A stretch of DNA of 64,000 nt from Alentia gelatinosa. Lineage: Eukaryota > Annelida > Polychaeta > Phyllodocida > Polynoidae. The stretch is taken from assembly GCA_950022655.1 (NCBI GenBank), contig OX465580.1, positions 100,582,797 through 100,646,796 of the forward strand, read 5' to 3'. Below the pieces are notes generated by a model. It did not search any database and was not told where the DNA came from. It saw nothing but the letters and a program-made list of their open reading frames with translations. The number at the start of each line of letters is the position of its first letter. Position 1 is the stretch's first letter. Below are positions 13,201 through 25,200 of the stretch, one piece after another. A program made the translations under genes and the position numbers.

Positions 13201-16200
13201 GTTTAAAATGTGACCCCGTGATATCGATTCTTTTTGTTTTTCATATTTATGGGGTTTTCTTTTGGGCGGGGGGGGGGGGGGGGTGATATAGTTTCTATTG
13301 TGGAATAATTGGAAGGAAACCCATGAGGTGAAAATAGGTTGGTCCATACTCCACCAAGTTTGACTGCAGAGTAATTCACGAAGCAAAGCTGAGTGAATTA
13401 CCCTGCTGTCGAACGAGGAAGTGTGGATCAAGTTATTTTCATTATGTGTGTTTCTGATTTTACCCAGAATAACATTATTAGCAGGTGGACGGTTGGTCTT
13501 TAGGTTATGGCTATAGCCTACTGTAGTACACATGCTTGTAAAGTCACTAGATGACCTTACTGCATTTTTGCTTTTTATGGCTAACTAAGTACAGATAGGA
13601 ATATGATTTCTATTTTGGAAAGAAGGTTTTATGGTGGTACAATGCCTTACAGTTTTAATATTTAGTATTTTGGCATGGATTTTTTTTTTTTTTTTAAGGG
13701 AATTCAGTTTGAGGGGGGAGGGGGACCTTTGTAGTCACAAGTCCATTTTTAAGAACTCCTTTATGGACATATTTCTACCCCTTAAACTAGTTGAATCAGA
13801 ATATGATATGCCTCATTTGAAAGAGAATAAAAAAAAACAGTAGGTGGTAGGAAGTAGAATTTTCTAGATAGATTCTATACTTACAGAGATATTCAAGTAT
13901 TTGTAGAAAGTGTGTGTGTGGGGGGGGGGGGGGGGGGGGGGGTCAGTGAAATGGGCATGCTCAAACACATGTTTACTCAATATTGATTTACATTCAGCAT
14001 TAGTGTAACATTTACCATCTCCATATGTGGCACTGACAGTTGCTTACACTCTAGGAAGTGTCATTATTTAGGTCAAATGTATATTTGATGTGCTATTCAT
14101 GTATTTTTGCCAAATCTCATAATAGGAGGGGGGAGGCATGAGGTGTATGAGAGGATGGTTTATTCAGCATATTTACACATAAACAGAAGTCAAAATGGTT
14201 CATAACTTTGTTTTAGGAATCAGTCAAGACCCAGTCAAATGATGTTGTTCTGTAAAATCATTTGTAATGTCATTTACACGCGGCTTGACCTACTTTATTG
14301 TATATAGGAACAAAGTTTTTGTTGGACCACATGGGCAGGCAGCATGCAGACAGGTCTGTGTGCACTCATCCATGAGGCAAATTGCCAATTGAATCCCCTA
14401 CAGGTAGCTAAATATATGTGTGCACTGATCCATGAAGTACTGTGTTCACAGAGGAATAGGCCTTTAAATAGCCAATCAATGCAGGTCCTTCCCTATTCAT
14501 GGATTCCCTCCCTCCCTCCCTCCCTCCCTCCCTCCCTCCCTCCCTCCCTCCCTCCCTCCCTCCCTCCCTCCCTCCCTCCCTCCCTCCCTCCCTCCCTCCC
14601 TCCCTCCCTCCCTCCCTCCCTCCCTCCCTCCCTCCCTCCCTCCCTCCCTCCCTCCCTCCCTCCCTCCCTTCATTAGAATTAAGATATCAAAATACTTTCA
14701 ATCAACAATTTTAAACATGTGTTAAGCTACTTGTAGTGAGTTTTAAATGTGTCCACCTGCTTATTTGGCCTTTTGAAGGCCAATGATTCTATTTGAAAAA
14801 TGCACACTTTGCTCTTGTTTATTCAACTCGTCCAGCGAGCACTATAAGCATGTACACTTTTCATCAGTTAATATATATGTTTGTCGTCATTGTAGGGTCA
14901 ACGATTGGTGATGTATGTCGAAAGATTTTTGGAACAAAGTGACATAGATACCGCTGTCCATGGAAACATCGTACTTACCACAATCTCGGACCATGCAAAC
15001 CTATGTGACGAGTTGAAATGCCCGATGCCTTGGTGCACCTTCTTCCACGAACATGAGTAAGTCTAATATCTATATTAAGTTTCCATCCATAATGTATCAT
15101 GCACTCACAGATTAATCAAAATCTGTGTGCTGCCACAACTTTTACCTATAAAGGTATCACTTACAAATCTACACATATATTGAAAACCCAATACAGCTGG
15201 TTCGCATTAGAATAAAATAATAACTAAGAAAGCTAAATCATTCTTAACGCAGGAAGGTCACCTTGAGTTTGACTTAAAATTTTGTCAACGAGAAAAGGCA
15301 CTCCGTGAAACACTACAGAAGTGACGTTGAACATCAAGCCATAGGTAATCACGACATAATTTTACTGTGATTGTGAGCAAAGAATCCATCGCAGATTGGG
15401 GATCCTTTATGGTAATAGAGGAATATGGTGGTCGCATCGTGGTAAGTGTGACCAGGCCTTCTGATACCAGCCTGGCCATATCCTGTCAGCAGTGATACAA
15501 GAGGCAGAACATCCCATTCAAGAATCAGTTGTTTCCATAAATATCCTGCTTTGGCCTACTTTTGATACATCTGTCTTACACTTCCTAATTTTGCTAAATT
15601 AAAAAAAAAAAAATCTGGTAGGCATTCATTAACCTCATGTTTTTTTTATTAATATGATGAAGCGGTGGTGCCGAATCATTAGTTATATAGCATTACAAAT
15701 TTTTGAAATGAGAATATGTATTTATAAAAGCAATTCCTGATTTACTTCCCATCTCCGAAAGGTCGTATCAATTTTCTACATGTACTGTCGCATTCGTCCG
15801 TTATAAAAGGAGATGTAGAGGTTGGCAAAATTGAAAGAAAAAGTCTCATGTTTTTGCAAAATTCGATGTCCTACCTTTTTCAACAGAAATGTGCTACTGG
15901 ACCAGATTGTGAGCCTTGGGAAGTATTTATTATCCATCGTATACAAAGCCCCCATTGAAAATGTATGGGGACTCAGTAAACCACGACCCATTGTATAAAA
16001 ACGGTCAGATACCATAACTATGGTATACGGATTCAAACCTGTGGTATACGCCTCAAAATCATGGTATACAGGAAAAATAGTCCCTTTTGCTATAGAGCCA
16101 AGAAAGAGTCCCAATTTTTATACCATTTAATATGGCAATTACTGGGTATAACTTATTCGAAAAGATGGATAATAAATGCAACAAACGATGATTTTGTGGA

Positions 16201-19200
16201 TAGGCGGCTCTGTAAACCACTCGAGGTTGACATCGTAATACACTCGCTAGCGCTCGTGTATTACTACGCGTCAACCACTCGTGGTTTACGGCTGCCTGTC
16301 CACAAAACCATCGATTATTGTCTATATATCCGATCCATGGTCTGTCAAGGGGAAAATAACTGTGAAAAAGATCTTTCAGCGCAAAAGAATTATCTACGAA
16401 ATCACAAGAAAAAAGAAAGACATATATTGGGAACATGCAGCAAATACTCTTGTGAAATAGATATGTATAGCTCTTTTCATGATTTCACTTCGGATTATAT
16501 TATACTAGTATCCCTGCTGTCTTTCAGCTTGCCGTTTGAGGAACAGGTTGCAGAGCTCCATGCAGCCAACTTCTCGGGCCATATCAGCCTGACATCAGGA
16601 AACTCAGACATGAATGACTTTGAACTAGTAAGTTTGATCCATCCAGTTTAGTCGGCAGATTTGAATTACAGCACCGAAAATACAAATAACCAATGATCTT
16701 TGTAGGAACACAGCTGATAGATTGTAGGCCCCTGTCACATGGAGATCCGTGGATGCTTTTGTTTGAGAACTTCCAGCTCATATAAGTCAGTCCGGACTCT
16801 GACCACAAGCCCACCCCGCATCCTACAAATCTCATGCAGTTCACTGTAGTTTGCAGGGAAATATTGTGGGGAATTGTCTTTTATACAGAACGAGGCCCCA
16901 GGCAGAGTTTCGTAGATAACATCAATTCCCATCGAGTTTTGTAGCATTTACTATATACCCATGCCGTATATACTGTAAATATGCGCCGTTTTGGCATATG
17001 ACGTAAAAATACGGACTGCCTACCCATACACATTTATCAAAATTTTGGTTGTTAAGCAAAATATGAATGATTTTTTTTAAAATTTCGGGTATATATTGTA
17101 GTAAACACGAGAACGCCAGGAATATGGTGTAAACAGGAGCTTTTATTGATACGGCTCACAACTCTCCAACAGTGTAAACCGGTGCCGTTACTAGTACGGC
17201 TCAAAACTAGCTAGACATGACACTCAAGGTGACCAATAGAGTCCTTGCATTCGCTATCCTAACAGGTAACACTGCTGCCCGCGCCTCTCAGGAGCTCGGC
17301 GGGATGCCCTGGTGGCTCACCCGGGGTCTCGTTGACTCCCGGGGAGGCTCGATGCCTCACAGGGGTGACTGGTCCTTGCGCGTATGCACACGCGGCTTGC
17401 GGCTCCCCAGGGCTCAGCAGGGCTCCCCGGTGGCTCACACGGAGTCTCAAGGACTCACGCAGAGGCTCGGTGCCTCACGGGGGCGACGGGTCCGTGCGAT
17501 ACGCACACGTGGCTTGTGGCTCCCCAGGGCTCAGCAGGGCTCCCTGGTGGCTCACACGGAGTCTCGAGGACTCGCGCGGAGGCTCGGTGCCTCACAGGGG
17601 CGACAGGTCCGTGCGTGTAAGCACACGCGGCTTGTGGCTCCCCAGGGCTCAGCAGGGCTCCCTGGTGGCTCACACAGAGTCTCTAGGACTCATGTGGAGG
17701 CTTGGTGCCGCGCAGGGGCGACTTGTCCGTCCACAGGTGTACACGAGCCTCTCGGATGTCGGCGGAGGCCCGCGGAGGTGCACGGAGGCCTGCGGAGGCT
17801 CACGGAGGTTCACGGAGGACCGTGGAGGTTCACGGAGGCCCGCGGAGGCTCATGGAGGTTCGCGGAGGCCCGCGGAGGTCCACGGAGGCCCGCGGAGGTC
17901 CGCGGAGGTCTCACGGAGGTCCGGCCTGGTCAGAGTCTAAGATCCAACTGTCTGCGGAGGCACCCGCGGAGGTTTATATAGTAGGCCGTGGGCGTCTTGC
18001 TGACGTCATTTCCGGTGACCGTGAGGCCCTCTAGCGGTTCGCCCGCGGTCCTCCGCCGACCTCCTCCATGACCTCCGCCACACTCTCCCCACCCAACCGA
18101 CACCCCACTCCGCTCGGTCGGTCACGGGGCTGATGCCCTAAACTGCAGGGTAAACGTACCCTAATGGTGTCATATGGAAAACGCCTTAACCTATGGGATA
18201 AACGTACCCCGGACCCAAATCTGCTGGGTTGACCAAGGGGCAACTCCCCAAACGGCGGGGTATTCATACCCTAACTGAACGACAACTCCTTAAACTATGG
18301 GGTAAACGTACCCCGGACGTAGCCTATAAAAGAAAGGAAACAAATGAGTTGACAGGCTCGCACTCCTCCAGCACCGGAGGAAGACCTGTCCCCGGGCCTG
18401 TCCTTGGCGGCCCTACCCCGGCGCTCCTCTCGTTTCTTCGTAGGTTGACCCCCACATCAACGGGACCACAGCCGCCGTCACTGCTCCCCTGCGCCCTGCC
18501 AAGGACAACAGAATACAGTATTACCAGAGGTATCCCAGTGTTTCCGGTCCCAGGACAAAACCTCCCGTCCCTGCCTGGGCCCTCACCAAACATCCCTTGC
18601 TCCTTTTCTACTCCCTAACTGGACCCCGGGAAATCGGCAGAAGTGTAACGAGTAACCGGTCGCCCGGCAGTACTCACCAGATCATCGGCCAGCCGCTGGT
18701 ACACGGTCAAAGTCGTCGTGGTCAGCGGGCCCACCGGGAGGACCGACTGGGCTGCCACCCCCTGCCTGCAAATCCCCACCCCGCCTGCTTGTTCCTGCCG
18801 CTTTTTCGGGTCCCCGTTCCGCTCCGCACCTTCTTCCTGCTCTCCGGAGGCCGTGGATCCGTGTCCCGACTCCCTTCCCCTCCTCGGGGCCCGACTTTAC
18901 TCCTAACGCCAGTTTTATCACTCATCTCGGGGCACTCGGGTACCTTTCCTACGGGCACCTTCCGTTGACTGACTGCGTCCCACCAAACCCACACCAGGAA
19001 TCAGTACCCGTTGAATTGGCGAAATCATTTCTGCACTCTCTCCCAATTGGCTATACGGGGTGTGACTGGCTGGCTGTGTGTACTCAACAGCCCATAGGAT
19101 GCATACAGCACACTATGCCATATATCTCTCTTACTTGGCTGATGGAATGGACTCACTGCGTCCCAAAGCTGCGCTCTCCCGTCCGCTAACTCGACGCTTG

Positions 19201-22200
19201 ACGACGTCAACGCAGTGTTGCGGCTATTCCCGCAAGCGGACGTACTCCCGCCGCACGCGGCGAGTCTCGCGGCCAATCGGCGCCCAGGTTTACCGCCGTT
19301 ATCTTCCGCGGACGCACCCCCTCCGCGGCAGCTCTCTGAGCTGTCAGCCTCTGCGAACGGAAGATCGGAGATCGTTCGCGGCACCCGACAGCCTCGTCCG
19401 CCGGCGGGGAGGGATGTACGGACCAGACGCCGTGCTCTCCAGCCCTCGGGCAGGTCACGTTTCCTCAAATCCGGCCGAAACATCGCGTTTCTCCCTTCTT
19501 TCGCGATCATAACACGGCCGCGGCCATTCCCGCCGGCGGACGTACTCTCGCGGCCAATGAACGCCCGGGTTTACTGCCGTTACCTTCCGCGGACGCACCC
19601 CCTCCCCGGCAGCTCCCTGAGCTGTCAGTCTCCGCGAACGGGAGATTGGGAGTCGTCCGCGGCGCCCGACGGACCATCGCGCCATCGGCGAGTGGTGTGC
19701 AGACCAGACGGGTGTCCCCCAGACCTCGGGCAGGTCTGGGGACCACCTGCTACGCGTACATTCCCCTATATCTGGCCGAAACGTCGCGTTTCCCTCTTCG
19801 TTCGCAATCAAAACACGGCCGCGGCCATTCCCGCCAGCGGACACACCCCCGCCGCACGCGGCGGGTCTTGCGGCCAATCGGCGCCCTGGTTTACGGCCGT
19901 TACCTTCCGCGGACGCACCCCCTCCACGGCGGCTCGCGGAGCTGTCAGCCTCCGCGAACAGGGCATCGGGGGCCGACCGCGGAGTCTAACGGACCATTGC
20001 GCCATTGGCGAGTGGTTTGCAGACCAGACGGGTGTCCCCCAGACCTCGGGCAGGTCTGGGGACCACCTGCTATGCGTACATTCCCCTAAATCCGGCCGAA
20101 ACATCGCGTTTCTCCCTCCCTCTGCGATCATAACAAGCTGCTGGCTATTCCCGCCAGCGGATGTATTCCCGCCAACCGCGGCGAGTGTTGCGGCCAATGA
20201 GCGCCCGGGTTTACTGCCGTTATCGTCCGCGGACGCACCCCCTCCACGGCCGCTTTCGAAGCTGTCCACCTCCGCGAACAGGCCATCGGGGGCCGACCGC
20301 GGTGCCCGACGGACCTTCGCGCTATCGGAGAGTGGTTCACAGAACAGACGCCGTGCCCTCCAGCCCTCGGGCAAGTCTGGAAACCACTTACTATGCTTAC
20401 GCTTCCCTAAATCAGGCCGAAACATCGCAGTGCTCTCCTCCTTCGCCATCACCACCAGTTGACTGGCGTTACCGTCCATGGGCGCACCCCCTCCGCGGCC
20501 ACTTTCGGAGCTGTCAACTTCCTGACGGTCTGTAGAACACGTCCTCACAGGTAACAGTGCCGTTGCAAGCCACATCCTGCGGATTCGAGGTCCCCCCCCA
20601 ATGAGGGGGGGTGAGCCGGGTGGGGTTCCGGGCCCCCCGGACTCAGGTTCGGGGGTTGGGGCGACTGGCAGCTCCGGCACTCGGTGTTCACCGGGTATAG
20701 CTTTGAGTGCATCCCCATGTACAATCCGCGTCTTTCGATCCTTGCGAATCTGGTACACGGCCCCGCCTATCTTTCTCAGGACGGTCCATGGGCCCGTCCA
20801 AAACCGCTGCAGCTTTGGTGTCCTTCCTGGTTTCCGGACCGGATAAAAGAAGTAGACGCGACTCCCCACTGGGAACGGTGACCCCAATACTCGGGCATCA
20901 TAGCTTCGCTGCTGCTGTCGTACACAGCCCTCCGAATGCACTCAGGCATAATCATGCGCCTGTGCCAGTTGCCCCTGCAACTCGGCTACATATGCGTCCT
21001 GCGAGCGGGTGGCATCTAACGGGTAGAGTGCCGAGAGGGGTCCAGCCACCTCCCGCCCCATCATCATCATGTTGGGAGTCTGGTCCGTTGATGCCTGCAC
21101 CGAACTCCGATACGCCGCTAGGACATAAGGCAACTGCCGGTCCCAGTCCATCTGGTCTTCCCGCACCACTGCGGTTAACATGGCCTTGATAGTTCGGTTG
21201 AGCCGTTTGACCAAGCCGTCGCTCCTGGGGTTGAACAGGCAGGTGCGTGTCTTTTGGATCCCCAGGAGTTGCAACACCTCAGCCATGAGATGGCTCTCAA
21301 AATTCCGCCCCTGGTCGGTATGAATTACCAGGGGGTACCCATACCGGCAAATGAACTCCTCGACGAGAACCCTGGCAACTGTGCTGGCCTCCTGGTTTGG
21401 TAATGCGTACGCCTCTGCCCACTGGGTGAAATAATCCATCACCACGAGGATATATTTCTTCCCCTGCGTGCTACGGGGTAGGGGGCCCATAACGTCCATG
21501 GCCACCCTCTCCATGGTACTGCCCGCCCCCACGTGGCCCATCACCACCGCATTACCTCGGCCCGGTACCCTGGCCAATAATAGTTAGCCTGGCACCGCCG
21601 GAGGGTGCGGTTGATGCCGAAGTGTCCTGCCAGGGGTTGCCCATGTATTTCTTGGAGGACCAATGCCAAAGGCGCCCCAGCACTGCATCCCGGATACGTA
21701 GACGCTCCAACTGGGCCTTCCACACTCGTAACTCTTTAGGGTCCTCGGGCTGAATGTCGGGTGCCTCCCCCAAGGCTACCCACCGGCGAACTGGGCCCAG
21801 GATGGGATCACGAGCCTGGGACCCCTCCCACCCTGGTCCCGGCCACTCTGGGCCCACCTCGCTGCTGTCCCCAGCCGGAGCTGCCCAGCCGGGGGTCGTT
21901 ACCACTCGACACACCGCGGGGTCTTCCCAGCCGCACTGGCGGCAGGGCTGCCTGGACAGGGCATCTGCATTGCCATGGGCTTTCCCAGGCCGGTGTTCGA
22001 TCACAAAATTATGGGTGTCCAGCTCCTGCAACCACCGGGCAACCTGGCCCTCAGGTTCCTTGAAGCGTGTTGCCCACTTCAGGGAAGCATGGTCCGTACG
22101 GATCCGAATTTCTCGCCCCACTAAATAATGCCGAAACTTCTTTAGGCCAAAAATCATCGCTAACATCTCTCTCCGTGTTACACAGTAATTTCGTTCCGGC

Positions 22201-25200
22201 TTATTCAGGGTGCGGCTGGCATAGGCTAAGACACGCTCCTCCCCACGCTCCTCCCCACGCTGCACCTGGGCCAGCACCGCCCCCAGACCTACGTCACTGG
22301 CATCGGTGTCGAGGACCAGTTGGCCCTCGGGTTCCGGATAGCCCAGGACTGGGGCCTCGGTCAGCGCAGTCCTCAGGGCTTGGAAAGCTACCTGACATGC
22401 GGCGGTGAAGAGGAACGGCCTTCTGGTCTTCTCCGACAGAGCGGACAATGGTTTGGCCAGGGTGGCAAAGTCCTTAACGAAGGCACGGTAGTAGCTGGCG
22501 AGACCCAGGAAACTGCGTACCTCATGTACGTTGCGAGGTTCAGGCCAGCCGGCGACGGCAGCCACCTTTTCCGGATCCGTGGCCACTCCAGTAGCGGACA
22601 CCACGTGTCCCAGGAAGTTTACCTGGGTGCGCAGAAGCTGGCATTTCCGAGCTTTTACTTTCAGTCCTGCCTCCCGGAGGCGCAGGAGAACTTCCCCCAG
22701 GCGCGAAGACGATGACATCGTCCAAATACACCAGACAGCTTTGCCATTGGAGTCCCCTCATTGCCAGCTCCATGAGCCGCTCGAACGTGCCCCATGCATT
22801 GCACAGTCCGAACGGCATCACCCGGAACTGGTGCTGGAGGCCCTGGTGAGTGGAGAACGCCTTTTTCTCCCTGTCCTCGGGACACACCTCCACCTGCCAG
22901 TAACCGGAGGCGAGGTCCAGCGTGCTGAACCAACGCGCTCCGGCCATTGAGTCTAGGGAGTCATCAATGCGAGGCAGCGGGTAGGCATCCTTTCGAGTCA
23001 CCTCATTTAGTCGCCGGTAGTCCACACAGAAGCGTGCGGTACTGTCTTTCTTCCTGACCATGACTACCGGGGACGCCCAAGGGCTCTCCGCTGGCTCGAT
23101 CACCCCCCGTTCTAGTATGGCCTCGAGCTCCTGTGCCACCAACTCCCGTCGGTGCGGTGCCAGTCGACGAGGAGGCTGCTTGATAGGGCCTGCCTCTCCT
23201 GTAGGGATGCGGTGTTGGACAAGACTTGTCCTGCCCAAGTCCCCTTCCTTGAGCTGAAAGGCCTCGGTGTGCGTAGTGAGTACTTCAACCAGAGCCTCCC
23301 GGTCCTCGCTCTGGACCCCTTACCCCGAGGGGTCCTCCGTTTCGGGTAGGGGAGCTTCCCCCTCTACTGGCTCCATGACCCCCAGTGTCATCTTTGGATA
23401 CAGAACCACTGGGGTGGGCCCGGGGTTTAATACCCGCACAGGCACACGTCCCAGCTCCGGGAAGAAGAGTCCGCAGCCCACTCGGACCTCCGAGGCCTTA
23501 CCCCCAATGGGCTCCAATAGGCCGGCCTGACCGGTGGCCCAGGTCCCCTCCACCAGGCCCTCCACCAGTTCCTCTCCGTATCCCTTGAGGACGACTCGGC
23601 GCTTACTCACGACTCTACAGGTCCGGCCCCACTAACTGGCCTCCTGCCAGGTCAACCGCCAAGCGGTGAGTCCATAGGAACCCAGCCCCTAAAATAGCCT
23701 CGGAATCAATATCCGCCAGCACCAGCTCCAGGGTTGTCTCCTGGCCCCCCAGCTGTAGGGAGGCCTGTATCCTCCCCTCGAGGTCTAAGGGGCGCCCGTC
23801 CGCGCAGTACACCTGCTGCTTTACTGGGACCAGTGTCCCTAGACGCCCATTTCTAGCCCACCAGGCTCGGGACAGCACATTCAGACTGGCGCCAGTATCC
23901 ACTAGGAGATGGAGGTCCAGCCCCCACAACCGCCCGGCGACCACAAGTCCGGCTCCCCGTGTCTCCTGATGACCCCGAATGATCCCCATCGGCCCTCCTA
24001 TCTTCGTTCCTTCAACGGTGACTCCCGCCTGGCCTGCGGCTGGAGTCGCTACTAGTTTTCCGCCGGCATGGGCGTCGAGGTTGTTCCCTCCCTGAGGGTC
24101 GGATTTGTCCCCGGCGCGTCTCCCCTCCGTTGGGGGCAGTCCCGTTTGAAGTGCCCCGGCTGTTTACAAAGGTAGCACTTTCGTGGCCCCGTGGCAGAAG
24201 GCTGTTGCATGGCCGAAGTCAACGCCGCCAGCTGCCGGTTGACCACCTCTAACTCCTCCGCCATACTCTTCCCCGAGGCGCGGACCCGCTGTGGTGCACC
24301 TCGTTCGACTGTCAGGTAGGCCTCAGCCTCTACAGCCATGGTAACAGCCTCCTCGAGACTACGGGGCTTGGATTGGTAAATCCAATGTTTCAACTGCGGA
24401 TCCCCCAGGCTGTCAAGAAACCGGTCCCGACCCATGGAATCCAGGGTCTGACCATCAGCCTCCAGATACGCCAGCCGGATCAGGCGCCAAATGTCCTCGG
24501 CCAGGGGTTGCAACCCCTCCCCATCCTTCCGAGACTTCGCTCGAAGGAGAGCTTTGTAGCTCTCCATTTGATTTCGGGGCGCAAACCGCTGTTGTAGTGC
24601 CCCACGTAGGCGCTGGTACCCCTCCACGGTGTCGGGTCTCACTCCGGCTAGCAGCCGTCGGGCTACCCCCGTTAGGCAGATCCCTAGGAACATTCCGGCA
24701 TCCGCAGGGCTCCATCCGTTCACTTTTTGACATGGGCTAGGTACTCGTCCAGATCGGACGACCCATCGAACTTTCCAGGCATCACCACCGGTTTCTCAGC
24801 CCGGTGCCTGACCTCTGTCTGCCTGGGCTCTCCGCCCGACGGTGCGTCCCCAGTCTCTACCCGGGGAAGAGTCCAGAACGTGGTGGGCACGGTCCCTGGG
24901 GCAGGCTCGGCCAGCATGGGGTCCGACTTCGTCCCGACCTCCAGGTCCCGTCGGCGCCACGAGACCTCCCGGTCTACCGTTTCTGTCACCCTTCCCCCGG
25001 GGCTTACAGTCACTTGATGGTTAGGTCTGACCCCTGGCTTGGGTGGTTCCGGGACCCAGTCCCAGAAACCCCCGATATGGTCCGAGACACGGGGGTGATG
25101 GTCCAGTGGAGCCCACTTACGCACCCCGGAGGGATCCACGGCCGCGCCCCAGGTATTCCTGGGTGTTAGGTCACGGGTCGCCCTGGGATCCCCAGCTGAG

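Larger units (their letters stand above)
13475..14796 (+). repeat. ~1.3 kb repeat, copy A
   Basis: It starts TTATTAGCAGGTGGACGG and ends near GGCCAATGATTCTATTTGA. CAGGTGGAC near the left end is inverted (GTCCACCTG, 14751-14759) near the right end. A second copy lies in a later intron of the same gene (31819-34069). No coding capacity is seen. Confidence 0.85.
12909..15056 (+). other. TAZ-type zinc-finger-like module (two exons of the pseudokinase gene)
   Basis: The exons 12909-13034 and 14896-15056 encode two Cys clusters about 45 residues apart. The first is [12 protein letters not shown], which reads C-x4-C-x4-C from its second Cys. The second is [15 protein letters not shown], exactly the H-x3-C-x4-C-x4-C spacing of TAZ fingers such as those of CBP/p300, and it is followed by FFHEH. 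The His expected in the first cluster is an Arg, and no middle cluster of the classical three is visible; a hydrophobic helix-like stretch lies there. TAZ domains bind transactivation peptides. Whether this one still binds zinc or protein is not known from sequence. Confidence 0.6.

Noticed and set aside
14344..14714. Leu-Pro-Pro-Ser repeat frames
   Set aside because: Translations of the (CCCT)n microsatellite.
16061..16651. 196-codon frame overlapping an exon of the pseudokinase gene
   Set aside because: Most of it covers a fold-back element and intron; only 16528-16627 is supported as an exon, by splice sites and phase.
17217..17981. 254-codon plus-strand frame (and similar at 25980-26804)
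   Set aside because: It is generated by the 118 bp LTR repeats; the same repeat gives long frames in several phases on both strands, with no known domain.
19215..20462. 415-codon plus-strand frame
   Set aside because: It lies in the GC-rich 305 bp tandem array of the retrotransposon, opposite the continuation of the integrase frame; no recognisable domain.
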